A program made the translations under genes and the position numbers. From NCBI RefSeq assembly GCF_002305895.1, contig NZ_CP022203.1:62001-126000 (forward strand): a stretch of DNA of 64,000 bases, read 5' to 3'. Below are positions 24,430 through 32,900 of the stretch, piece after piece. The stretch's first letter is position 1, and every line of letters starts with the position of its first letter. Below the pieces are notes generated by a model. The model was given only the letters and a program-made list of their open reading frames with translations, was not told where the DNA came from and made no database searches. The stretch comes from Corallococcus macrosporus DSM 14697 (GTDB lineage: Bacteria > Myxococcota > Myxococcia > Myxococcales > Myxococcaceae).

Positions 24430-25853
24430 GGGCGTCCGGAATTTTTTCGCGCTCGCCTGCAACGCCCCGGCATGGCCGGTGTCATCCCGGTGAAGGTGGA
24501 ACGAACCCCTGCTGGAGGACACACACCATGCATCACCGAATTGGCATCGCCCTGGTCACGCTGGCGTTGGTGGGAGCCCCTGCGTTGGCGGAGCAGACAA
24601 AGCCGGCCCCGGCTTCCAGCGCCTCGTCCGCCACCGAGCAGACGGTGGTCGTGAAGAAGGGTGGCCAGCACGCGCTGAAACTCCCGGGGATGGTGCGCAT
24701 CGCGATTGACGACCCGGAGGTCGCGGACATCGAGGCCGCCGGCAAAGACGTTCTGAAAATCATTGGAAAGAAGGCCGGCGAGACGGCGCTGCTCGTATGG
24801 GTGGGACCCGAGAACAAGCGCAGCAGCTACCGCGTCGTCGTCAGTGATTGAGGTGTGACCTTGGAGGCCCTGGCGCTTCCATGCGCCCGGGAGGATGTCC
24901 GCGCTCCTCCGTGCGTGGAGGAGGGGCGTGGGCACCGCCCGCCAGGGGGCTCGCGCCGGTGCAGCTCGTTGAAGACAAGCCTCATGCGAGCACGGTGAAT
25001 CAGCCTCAGCCGCGGCCGTGTCGGGCACGAAGCCGGAGCCGGACCTCGATTCGTCATGCGCGCATGTCGTCACTGGAGGTGTTTCATCGCCCGCGCCACG
25101 TAGCGCCTCGGGTGCCCGTTCCTCACGGGAGGTCATCGAGGCGGCAGGTGGCTCGGCGGATTCGGTTGAAGCGAACACCATGCCCATTCGGGATGCAGGG
25201 ACCGCCGTGGACGCGGGCTGGGGGTGCTCGCCTTCCGGAGGAGGACTGCCACCGCCTCGCGGGTTGGCGGACACCTCCGGGGCGAGCGCCCGCCAGAGGG
25301 CCTCTCCGGTAATCTGGACGTCTTCTTCACGCATCCCCTCGCCCTGGCCCGCCCGGCGCACGAGCTCAGCGAGGACTCCCCACACCATGCACTCGTGAAT
25401 CCACGTGCGCCCCTTTGGGAAGGCCCCCTCCCGCTCGCCATGTCCGAGCACCTCCAGCACCTGCGCGCGCGTCCGGCCGTCATGCTCCCCCGGCGTGTCC
25501 GCGTCTGGATGGGGGTGAAGGAAGGTGAAGCCCACGAGGTGGGGCTGCAGCAGCGCCCAGGTCGCCAGCTCGCGCCAGAAGGCGAGGAAGACGTCGCGAA
25601 ACCCCTGCCTCAGCGGGTCGCCGTCCGCCATCTGGTAGGCGACGAAACAGGCATAGGACAGGTCGCGCTCGGTGAGGGCCCGTATCGCCCTCGCGATGCC
25701 CTGCTTGCTGCCGTAGTAGCGGTACAGCGAGCCCACCGAGAGCCGCGTGGCACGGGCCAGCTCCGCGGCCCGCACGTTGTCCAGACCCCGCTGGGCCAGC
25801 AACTCCGCCGCGTCACACAACCTGGATTCGCGCAACTGCGCCAACGTGTACAT
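24309..25853 (-). CDS. TetR-family regulator, 3' boundary doubtful
   Basis: The first 200 codons (25853 to about 25250) encode a standard TetR protein: helix-turn-helix RAAELARATRLSVGSLYRYYGSKQGIARAI, then a helical ligand domain with FVAYQMADGDPLRQGFRDVF and WIHECMVWGVLAELVRRAG. After ALAPEVSANPRGGG the frame stays open for 300 more codons of low-complexity sequence, crossing antisense the secreted-domain gene (24528-24851) and the sigma-gene end. TetR proteins are usually 190-230 residues, so the natural stop was probably lost by mutation or frameshift, or the tail is real but unusual. A 20-bp palindrome 36 bp upstream probably is its operator. Confidence 0.6.
   Translation of the reverse strand: MYTLAQLRESRLCDAAELLAQRGLDNVRAAELARATRLSVGSLYRYYGSKQGIARAIRALTERDLSYACFVAYQMADGDPLRQGFRDVFLAFWRELATWALLQPHLVGFTFLHPHPDADTPGEHDGRTRAQVLEVLGHGEREGAFPKGRTWIHECMVWGVLAELVRRAGQGEGMREEDVQITGEALWRALAPEVSANPRGGGSPPPEGEHPQPASTAVPASRMGMVFASTESAEPPAASMTSREERAPEALRGAGDETPPVTTCAHDESRSGSGFVPDTAAAEADSPCSHEACLQRAAPARAPWRAVPTPLLHARRSADILPGAWKRQGLQGHTSITDDDAVAAALVLGSHPYEQRRLAGLLSNDFQNVFAGGLDVRDLRVVNRDAHHPREFQRVLATLLHDHRLLGGGRGAGSRGRLCLLRQRRGSHQRQRDQGDANSVMHGVCPPAGVRSTFTGMTPAMPGRCRRARKNSGRPQEEPGLLSRDGRLKSSSPCTTRIRLCSSPEVSRSRSASR
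24528..24851 (+). CDS. Secreted pilus-assembly-N-type domain protein
   Basis: A 107-residue protein with a clear signal peptide (MHHRIGIALVTLALVGAPALA) and one small beta domain: TVVVKKGGQHALKLPGMVRI, then AIDDPEVADIE...DVLKIIGKKAGETALLVW. This is the domain found at the N-terminus of CpaC/RcpA-type secretins (T2SS/T3SS pilus N), here free-standing in the periplasm. GGAGG precedes the start. The C-terminus of the Ser/Thr kinase at 26069 has the same kind of domain. The entire gene is covered antisense by the open TetR frame, whose 3' part is doubtful. Confidence 0.82.
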   Translation: MHHRIGIALVTLALVGAPALAEQTKPAPASSASSATEQTVVVKKGGQHALKLPGMVRIAIDDPEVADIEAAGKDVLKIIGKKAGETALLVWVGPENKRSSYRVVVSD

Positions 25854-25888
25854 CCGCCCGTCCCCCTGCCTCCGCGGTAGCGGTTCGT

Positions 25889-25908
25889 TGGAAGGAACGT
25901 TCCTTCCA
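25889..25908. promoter_or_regulatory. Perfect 20-bp palindrome, likely TetR operator
   Basis: The half-site TGGAAGGAAC is followed directly by its exact complement. It lies in the 215-bp gap between the divergent TetR gene (start 25853) and the Ser/Thr kinase (start 26069), where autoregulation and control of the kinase are both possible. Symmetry is seen; the binding protein is inferred. Confidence 0.6.
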
Positions 25909-26068
25909 CGACGACCTGTCTACCGGGTGGGTCTGACACGAGGTGGGAGGTGGGGCCGGCGCGCGAGCGGCGGTGTCTCTGGAGGTTGGGGCGACAGCGG
26001 CGTTGGCCTCGTCCCTGCTGGGTGGGTTGTCCGGGGCGCGGACCGGCTGCGATGATTCGAGGCGCGCC

Positions 26069-27511
26069 ATGAATCCGCCGCACCGTCCCCCCCTGTCCGC
26101 ATGCCCGGACGAGAACCTGCTCGCGGCGTTCGCCAGTGGCTCGGCTCCCGCGGGGAAGGTGGTGGTCGTGGAGGCGCACCTCGACGGTTGCGTGGACTGC
26201 CGGGCGCTGGTGGCGGCCGTGGCGGCCAGTTCGTCCCTTCCGGGAGCGGACGCGAGTGGCGCGGACGCGCCCACGTGGTGGGACACGGGCGTGCGGACGC
26301 TGACGGAGGCACCAGCGCTGCGGGAGGAGCCCATCCTCCCGCCCGGGACGCGGCTGGGAGGCTATCTGCTGCAAGGCGTGCTGGGCATGGGTGGGATGGG
26401 GGTGGTGTACGCGGCGGATGACCCGCGGTTGGGGCGGCGGGTGGCGCTCAAGCTGTTGCGGCCGTTGCGGGAGGGCGCGGCGGAGGAGGGGCGGGCGCGG
26501 CTCTTGCGCGAGGCCCAGGCGATGGCGCGGCTGTCCCATCCCAACGTGTTGCCGCTCTTCGAACTGGGGGCGGCGGAGGGGCGCGACTTCCTGGCCATGG
26601 AGTGGGTGGACGGCACGACGCTCGCGGACTGGCTTCGGGTGCGCGCGCGTCCCTGGCGCGAGGTGTTGGAGGTGTTCCTGGCGGCGGGAGCGGGCCTGGC
26701 GGCTGCTCACCGCGCGGGGATGGTGCACCGCGACTTCAAGCCGTCCAACGTGATGGTGGGGCGAGACGGACGGGTGCGCGTCACCGACTTTGGCCTCGCG
26801 AGGCACGGCACGGTGGAGGCTCTGGAGGTGGCCGATGGGCATGACGCCCTGGCGAGGAGCTCCGTGCTCACGAAGTGGGGCCAGGTCGCGGGGACGCCCG
26901 CGTACATGTCTCCCGAACAGCAGGCGGGCAGGCCCGTGGATGCCCGGAGCGACCAGTACAGCTTCTGCGTCGCGCTCCACGAAGCGCTCCATGGGGAGCG
27001 TCCGGGAGGACCTCCGAGCTCCACGGCATCGTGGAGGTCGAGCGCGCCACGGTACGTCCGCGCCGCGCTGGCGCGAGGGCTCGCGAGCGCTCCAGAGGAC
27101 CGTTTCCCCAACATGGATGCGCTGATGGCGGCGCTCTCCCAGCCGGCTCCCACCTGGCGGCGCCGGCGCCTCCTGACAGTCGCCGCGTGCCTGAGCGCGC
27201 TGGGCGTGGGGTCGGGCGTGCTCCTGTGGAGCTCGTCTCCGCCTTCCGAGCCTGACGCCGGCGCGCCGCGAGCCGGAAGGGCCGGTCGAACGGACAAGGC
27301 GCCGCTCGTCCTGCGCATCGGTGAGGCGCGGGAGCTGTCCGCGCCGGAGCTCGAGCGCATCGCGGTGGGAGACCCGTCCCTCGTCGAGGTCGAGCTGGCT
27401 CGTCCGGGGGTATTGCGCCTCACGGGGCAGTCGGAGGGAGCCACGGACCTGATTACGTGGGGCCGTGACGGGACGATGAAGTCCCGTTCCCTGTCCGTCA
27501 TCGCGCCCTGA
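26069..27511 (+). CDS. Ser/Thr kinase with zinc finger and outer pilus-N-type domain
   Basis: A 480-residue membrane kinase. Residues 12-44 carry an anti-sigma-like zinc finger (Cys12, His37, Cys41, Cys44 in AHLDGCVDCR). The kinase domain (about 98-355) has G-loop GVLGMGGMGVVY, Lys128 (VALKLL), HRDFKPSN (220-227), DFG (240-242) and GTPAYMSPEQ, so it should be active; the segment after HGERPGG is shorter than usual. A helix at 369-387 crosses the membrane. The outer C-terminus (410-478, LVLRIGEARELSAPELERIA, GDPSLVEVE, TDLITWG) matches the domain of 24528-24851. The ATG has GAGG upstream. A link between the two proteins, for example as sensor and ligand, is inferred. Confidence 0.88.
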   Translation: MNPPHRPPLSACPDENLLAAFASGSAPAGKVVVVEAHLDGCVDCRALVAAVAASSSLPGADASGADAPTWWDTGVRTLTEAPALREEPILPPGTRLGGYLLQGVLGMGGMGVVYAADDPRLGRRVALKLLRPLREGAAEEGRARLLREAQAMARLSHPNVLPLFELGAAEGRDFLAMEWVDGTTLADWLRVRARPWREVLEVFLAAGAGLAAAHRAGMVHRDFKPSNVMVGRDGRVRVTDFGLARHGTVEALEVADGHDALARSSVLTKWGQVAGTPAYMSPEQQAGRPVDARSDQYSFCVALHEALHGERPGGPPSSTASWRSSAPRYVRAALARGLASAPEDRFPNMDALMAALSQPAPTWRRRRLLTVAACLSALGVGSGVLLWSSSPPSEPDAGAPRAGRAGRTDKAPLVLRIGEARELSAPELERIAVGDPSLVEVELARPGVLRLTGQSEGATDLITWGRDGTMKSRSLSVIAP

Positions 27512-27513
27512 GG

Positions 27514-27729
27514 TCAGCGTCCGCCAGGTGCCTTGCGTGCCTGGCGCGGGGCTTCCTGGCCGAGCAGCCGGTATGCCTGCTGACGGTGCTCGCGCAGCGT
27601 GGGCGGCGTCTCGCCGAGCAGCGTCTTCAGACCGGCGTTGCTCGCGAACTGCTGTTGCCCGGCCATCACCTTGGCGATGTCCGCGTCATGGTCACCCACC
27701 ATGGCGGCCAGGAAGGCGCGGTCGAAGGC
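27514..27729 (-). pseudogene. C-terminal remnant of a DUF4142 protein
   Basis: The last 71 codons of a leftward frame read AFDRAFLAAMVGDHDADIAK, then KTLLGETPPTLREHRQQAYR and a basic tail. This fits the C-terminal half of DUF4142 (predicted outer-membrane or periplasmic helical bundle), where F...MV.DH..AI and LK......LPTLREHL are conserved. The N-terminal half and a signal peptide are missing; upstream, the frame continues only as an out-of-frame shadow of the thioesterase gene. It is probably a deletion remnant. Confidence 0.5.
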
Positions 27730-27796
27730 CGGGGCCCTGGAGGGATTGGAGCTTCGCCATCGTCTTCGCGGGGGCATCCCGCCATGCCCGAGCCGA

Positions 27797-28258
27797 CTAT
27801 GGCTCCGACAGGAGGAACAGCGCGTGTGCGCTGGCGATGGGCCGCGTGCGGTCGTCCTGCCACGCCTCCACCCGAACGTTGGCCACGCGCCGACCCTGGC
27901 GGGTGATGAGCGCCTTGGCGAAGGTGTCCTGCGGCTTGCCCGAGCGCAGGAAGTCCACGGTGAGGGAGATGACCTTCGGCACGCGCTCGGTGTTCGTCTG
28001 GAGGAGCAGCTCGAAGACGGCGGCGGACTCCAGCAGCGCGCCGAGCGTGCCGCCGTGCAGGGCGGGCAGCAGGCTGTTGCCGATGTTCCTCGGGCTGTAC
28101 GCCATGCGGCAGAGCATCTCACCGGCGAGGTTCTCCACGCCGATGCCCATGAAGCGCGTGTAGGGGATGGCGTCGGTGAGGCGCTTGTACTCACGCGACT
28201 TGCGCACCTGGCGCACCAGCTCGGGGAGGGGAGGCGGGGTGTCACTCATGGCCGTCAT
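27797..28258 (-). CDS. PaaI-type hotdog thioesterase, second of pair
   Basis: A 153-residue hotdog-fold acyl-CoA thioesterase. Key features: GIGVENLAGEMLCRMAYSPR, the catalytic loop PALHGGTLGALLESAA (H-G-G with the downstream acidic residue) and SLTVDFLRSGKPQDTF..A followed by GRRVANVRVEAWQ. The chosen ATG at 28258 overlaps the stop of the upstream thioesterase (ATGA), so the two are translationally coupled; another ATG is at 28249. Having two consecutive, diverged thioesterases suggests a heterodimer or two substrate classes. Confidence 0.85.
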   Translation of the reverse strand: MTAMSDTPPPLPELVRQVRKSREYKRLTDAIPYTRFMGIGVENLAGEMLCRMAYSPRNIGNSLLPALHGGTLGALLESAAVFELLLQTNTERVPKVISLTVDFLRSGKPQDTFAKALITRQGRRVANVRVEAWQDDRTRPIASAHALFLLSEP

Positions 28259-28707
28259 TCCTCCGTCCGCATGAAGGTGCCCTGGGCGGAGGCCACGGGG
28301 TGGCCCGGGTCGCCCTGGTGGACGAGCGCGCGCACGAAGGCCACCTGACGGGTGAGCCGGTAGCACTCGGCCACGCAGGTGAGGACGACGCCGGGCCGCG
28401 CGGGACGCAGGTAGTCGATGCGCAAATCCAACGTGACGAGCGGAGCGAAGCGGCCCAGCTTGAGGAACACGGCGGTGCCACACGTCGCGTCGATGAGCGT
28501 GGTCACCGCGCCGCCGGCGATGACCCGGGTCTCCGGGTTGCCGACGAGGTGCTCCGCGTAGGGCAGCTCGACGGTGGCCTCGGCGGGGCCGACGTCCACC
28601 AGGCGCAGCCCCAGCGCGTGGTTGTGGGGCACGACGTCGGTGTAGAACACCGCGCAGCGCGCCAGCCGCTCGGCCTTGTCTTCGGGAAGCGTGAAGTCGT
28701 CCGACAT
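28255..28707 (-). CDS. PaaI-type hotdog thioesterase, first of pair
   Basis: A 150-residue hotdog-fold thioesterase, likely hydrolysing acyl- or phenylacyl-CoA esters in the cytoplasm. Visible are FYTDVVPHNHALGLRLVDVG, the active loop TRVIAGGAVTTLIDATCGTA, LDLRIDYLRPARPG and FVRALVHQGDPGHPVASAQG. In the active loop a glycine-rich AGGAVTTLID replaces the HGG form of its partner, so catalysis may differ. It starts at ATG 28707 and is the first gene of a two-gene operon. Confidence 0.85.
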   Translation of the reverse strand: MSDDFTLPEDKAERLARCAVFYTDVVPHNHALGLRLVDVGPAEATVELPYAEHLVGNPETRVIAGGAVTTLIDATCGTAVFLKLGRFAPLVTLDLRIDYLRPARPGVVLTCVAECYRLTRQVAFVRALVHQGDPGHPVASAQGTFMRTEE

Positions 28708-28776
28708 GACGGGCGCGATACCAGATTCAAGGCCGCATGGCGCACTGCGTTTTGATGAGGTGCGTCAACCGCGACG

Positions 28777-29778
28777 TCAGGCGGCGGCGGCCGTCGAGCT
28801 GGAGAGCTGCTTCCACGCGCCGGCGAGCGACGTGCCGATGTCCCGCATCACCCCGTCATCCGACCAGTAGAAGGGGTGGACCAGGGGTGTCCAGGAGAAG
28901 AGCGGCCCGGCCACGCGCACGGCGCGGTCCTCCACCGCGGCGTGGTAGGCCTCGCTGAGGGGCTGGAGCGGCCAGGCGAAGATGTCGTCCTCGTCGTGGA
29001 AGTTGAGCCAGCGTCCAACGAGTCCTGGATGGTGGCGCGCCAGCTCCGGGGCGGGGACCTGCACGGGCTGGTCGAGCTCCGCGCGGGGATAGCGCAGGCT
29101 CCACAGGGCCATGGGGCTGCCCAGCGTGAAGAAGTGGCTGAGCGTCTCGCCGCGCTCCAGGGGCGAGCCGCCCTGGGCCGCGCGCACCGTCTCCTCGATG
29201 ATGTCCCGCCCGGCCAGCCGCTGGGCCTGCAAGTCATAGAAGTAGTTGCTGGCGATGACGCTGCCCAGGCTGTGCGCGATGACGAAGAGGGGCGCGGTGT
29301 CACCGGCCTGCTCGCGCAGGCGGCCCAGGGCCTCGGCGACCTTGCGGTGGATGCCCGTGTAGACGTCCGGGTCCGCGGGGTTCGCCTGGTAGGCGATGAT
29401 GTCACCCACGAAGTGGACCAGCATCCACCGCAGGCCGGGGTAGCGCAGGTCCATGCCGCGCAGGGACGGCCGCATCAGGCGGAGCATCATCGGCACGAGC
29501 GCGGACTCGTGGCCCTGGTTCACCGTGCGCACGCTGTCATGGAGGGACTTCCAGTACGCGTCCGCGTCGGCCGGGGCGTAGCGGGCCAGCAAGTCCTGCT
29601 CCGCGCCCTCCAGCACGGACGCCCAGTTCACCGTCTCGACGGCGAGTGCCTCCGTCGCGGCCTCCGCGTCTTCCCCGAAATGCTTGCGCAGCAGGCGCAC
29701 GGCGGTGTCGAAGAGGCCCGGGTCATCCACTTCAATGCCGTGGATGATGAGCACGGCGAGTTTCTGACGCGTCTGCAT
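28777..29778 (-). CDS. Alpha/beta-hydrolase-like protein
   Basis: A 333-residue soluble protein. The N-terminal KLAVLIIHGIEVDDPGLFDT is an oxyanion-type HG motif of alpha/beta hydrolases, and FVIAHSLGSVIASNYFYDLQ gives the nucleophile elbow H-S-L-G-S. A candidate acid/His pair lies in FHDEDDIFAWPLQPL and TPLVHPFYW. No signal peptide. The chosen ATG at 29778 has GGGGGAAG upstream; the longer frame adds a spurious Arg-rich N-terminus. The substrate is unknown; similar stand-alone proteins are lipase-like. It is divergent from the amidohydrolase at 29940. Confidence 0.78.
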   Translation of the reverse strand: MQTRQKLAVLIIHGIEVDDPGLFDTAVRLLRKHFGEDAEAATEALAVETVNWASVLEGAEQDLLARYAPADADAYWKSLHDSVRTVNQGHESALVPMMLRLMRPSLRGMDLRYPGLRWMLVHFVGDIIAYQANPADPDVYTGIHRKVAEALGRLREQAGDTAPLFVIAHSLGSVIASNYFYDLQAQRLAGRDIIEETVRAAQGGSPLERGETLSHFFTLGSPMALWSLRYPRAELDQPVQVPAPELARHHPGLVGRWLNFHDEDDIFAWPLQPLSEAYHAAVEDRAVRVAGPLFSWTPLVHPFYWSDDGVMRDIGTSLAGAWKQLSSSTAAAA

Positions 29779-29939
29779 GGCGCTTCCCCCCTCGGAATCA
29801 GTGGTTCCCGATGAGGGGGAGCTTACACGGCCCGGAAGAGGCTCGCCTGTCCGCCTGTTCTCGGCCGGCACCCATCGGCCCCCTGGGGCCGGATAGTCTC
29901 CGCCACCCGACACACGCTCTTCCCGCACGAGGACTTCTG

Positions 29940-32900
29940 GTGAAACGACTGACCTCCGCCCTCTTCGCCGTGCTGCTGACGCCCGCCGTGCCGCTGGCCG
30001 CGCAGCAGGCTCCGGCGAAGCCGCCCGCGGTCCGGCAGGACCCGCCGCGGCCGGCACCCGATACGAAGGACACCGCGCGCGACGCGGCCCGCGCCGCGGA
30101 GGTGGACGCCCCGCGCCCACCCTCCGGCGAGGCCGCGCAGAAGGGGGAGAAGGAGGCAGACACCTGGAAGGTGGAGGCGCCGGGCTTCCCCTCGCGGCAG
30201 GTGAGCATCGACGTCACCGAGGGCACGTGGATGAACGTGGACGTCAGCCCGCGCGGAGACGCAATCGTCTTCGACCTGCTGGGGGACCTCTACGTGCTGC
30301 CCATGGGCGGCGGCGAGGCGAAGGCGGTGACGTCCGGCGTCGCGTGGGACATGCAGCCGCGCTTCAGCCCGGACGGCAAGCGCATCGTCTTCACGAGTGA
30401 CAGGGGCGGCGGCGACAACATCTGGGTGATGGACCGGGACGGCTCGAACGCGCGGGCGGTGACGGAGGAGAAGTTCCGTCTGCTCAACAGCCCCGCGTGG
30501 AGTCCGGACGGGCAGTTCATCGTGGCGCGCAAGCACTTCACCGCGCGGCGCTCGCTGGGCGCGGGCGAGGTGTGGATGTACCACCACGCGGGTGGAGAAG
30601 GCGTGCAGCTCACCGAGCGCACCAACGACCAGAAGGATTTGGGCGAGCCCGCCTTCTCTCCGGATGGGCGCTACGTCTACTTCAGCCAGGACGTCACGCC
30701 GGGGAAGACGTTCGAATACAACAAGGACCCCAACGGCCAGATTTACGCCATCCAGCGTCTGGATTTGGAGACGAAGGAGATTGACCCCTTCGTCACGGGG
30801 CCGGGCGGCTCCATCCGGCCCACGCCGTCGCGTGACGGCAAGCAGTTGGCGTTCGTCCGCCGCGTGCGCGGCAAGAGCGTGCTCTACGTCACGGACGTGG
30901 CGTCCGGCGCGGAGCGCCCGCTGTATGACGGGCTCGACCGGGACATGCAGGAGACCTGGGCCATCCACGGCGTGTATCCCAGCGTGGCGTGGACGCCGGA
31001 CAACAAGTCGCTGGTGTTCTGGGCGGGCGGCAAGCTGCACCGCATCGACGTGGCCACGAAGAAGGTGACGCCCATCGCCTTCCGCGTGCGGGGCACGCGC
31101 ACGATTTTCGAGGCCGTGCGCAGTCCCCAGGCGGTGGCGCCCGAGCGCTTCAACACGAAGATGCTGCGCTGGGTGCAGGTGTCCCCGAAGGGGGACCGCG
31201 TGGTGTACCAGGCGCTGGGCAAGCTGTACGTGAAGGCGCTGCCGGCGGGAACGCCCCGGCGGCTGACGAAGCAGGACGAGCACCTCGAGTTCTACCCGTC
31301 GTTCTCCCGGGATGGGCGCTCCATCGTCTACACGACGTGGGACGACGAGAAGCTGGGCAGCATCCGCGTGGCGCCCGCCACCGGCGGCGAGGGCAAGGTG
31401 CTGACGACGAACCCGGGCTACTACGTGGAGCCCGCGCTCAGCCCGGATGGCAAGACGCTGGTGTACCGCGCGTCGGGAGACGGCTACCTGATGCCGGGCC
31501 AGTGGAGCCGGGACACGGGCCTGTTCGCCATGCCCGCGGGCGGTGGCACGCCGAAGCGCCTGGCGCGTGACGGCGAGCAGCCGCACTTCGGCGCGCGCCC
31601 GGACCGCGTGTACTTCCTGCACGTGGAGCGCAAGGAGAAGGAGGACGTGCGCTCGCTGAAGAGCATCGGCTTGAACGGGGGCGAGGAGCGCACGCACCTG
31701 ACGAGCGCCGAGGCCACCGAGCTGCGGGTGTCACCAGACGAGCGGTGGGTGGCGTTCCGGGAGAACTTCAACGCGTTCATCGTCCCGTTCGCGCTGGGGG
31801 CGAAGTCGGCCACGGTGGGGCCGAACTCGAAGGCGCTGCCCCTGGCGAAGGTGAGCCGGGACGCGGGGGAGTACCTGCACTGGTCCGGTGACAGCCAGCG
31901 GCTGCACTGGGCGCTGGGGCCCGAGCTCTTCACGCGCGGGCTGAAGGACAGCTTCCGCTTCATCGACGGCGCGCCGGAGAAGCTGCCGGAGGCGCCGGAG
32001 AAGGGCGTGGACCTCTCCTTCCCGGTGAAGGCGGACGTGCCCGAGGGCACGCTGGCGCTGGTGGGCGGGCGCGTCATCACCATGAAGGGGGACGAGGTCA
32101 TCGAGCAGGGCGTGGTGGTGGTGCGGGGCAACCGCATCGTCGCGGTGGGCCCGGCGGGGCAGGTGCAGGTGCCGTCCGGGGCGAAGGTGGTGGACGTGAA
32201 GGGCAAGACGTTGATGCCGGGCCTCATCGACGTGCACTGGCACGGGGCCATGGGCATGGACGGGCTGATGCCCGAGCAGAGCTGGGTGCATGCGGCGTCC
32301 CTGGCCTTTGGCGTGACGACGCTGCACGACCCGTCCAATTCGTCGGAAGAGGTGTTCGCCGCCAGTGAGATGGCGCGGGCGGGCGGCGTGGTGGCGCCGC
32401 GCATCTTCTCCACGGGCACCATCCTCTACGGTGCGTCCGGGGCGGGCTACCGCGCGCCCATTGAAACGGTGGACGACGCGCGCGCGCACCTGCGGCGGAT
32501 GAAGGCCATGGGGGCCTTCAGCGTGAAGAGCTACAACCAGCCGCGCAGGGACCAGCGGCAGAAGGTGCTCCAGGCGGCGCGCGAGCTGGACATGCTGGTG
32601 GTGCCGGAGGGCGGCTCGCTGCTCCAGCACAACCTGACGATGGTGGTGGACGGGCACACGGGCGTGGAGCACGCCATTCCAGTGGCGCGCATCTACGCGG
32701 ACGTGAAGCAGCTGTGGGGCAAGAGCGGCACCGGCTACACGCCGACGCTGGGCGTGGCCTACGGCGGCGTCTGGGGTGAGAACTACTGGTACCAGAAGAC
32801 GAACGTGTGGGAGGACAAGCGCCTGCTGTCCTTCGTCCCGCGCCGGGTGGTGGACGCGCGCAGCCGCCGGCCCTCCATGCACGTGCCGGAAGACGAGTTC

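Noticed and set aside
24430-24470. T-run after the sigma gene as an intrinsic terminator
   Set aside because: No stable stem precedes the TTTTTT tract.
27000-27070. Possible frameshift in the Ser/Thr kinase after HGERPGG
   Set aside because: The segment is shorter and less typical than in relatives, but the frame resumes family-like sequence (ALARGLASAPEDRFPNM) without interruption.
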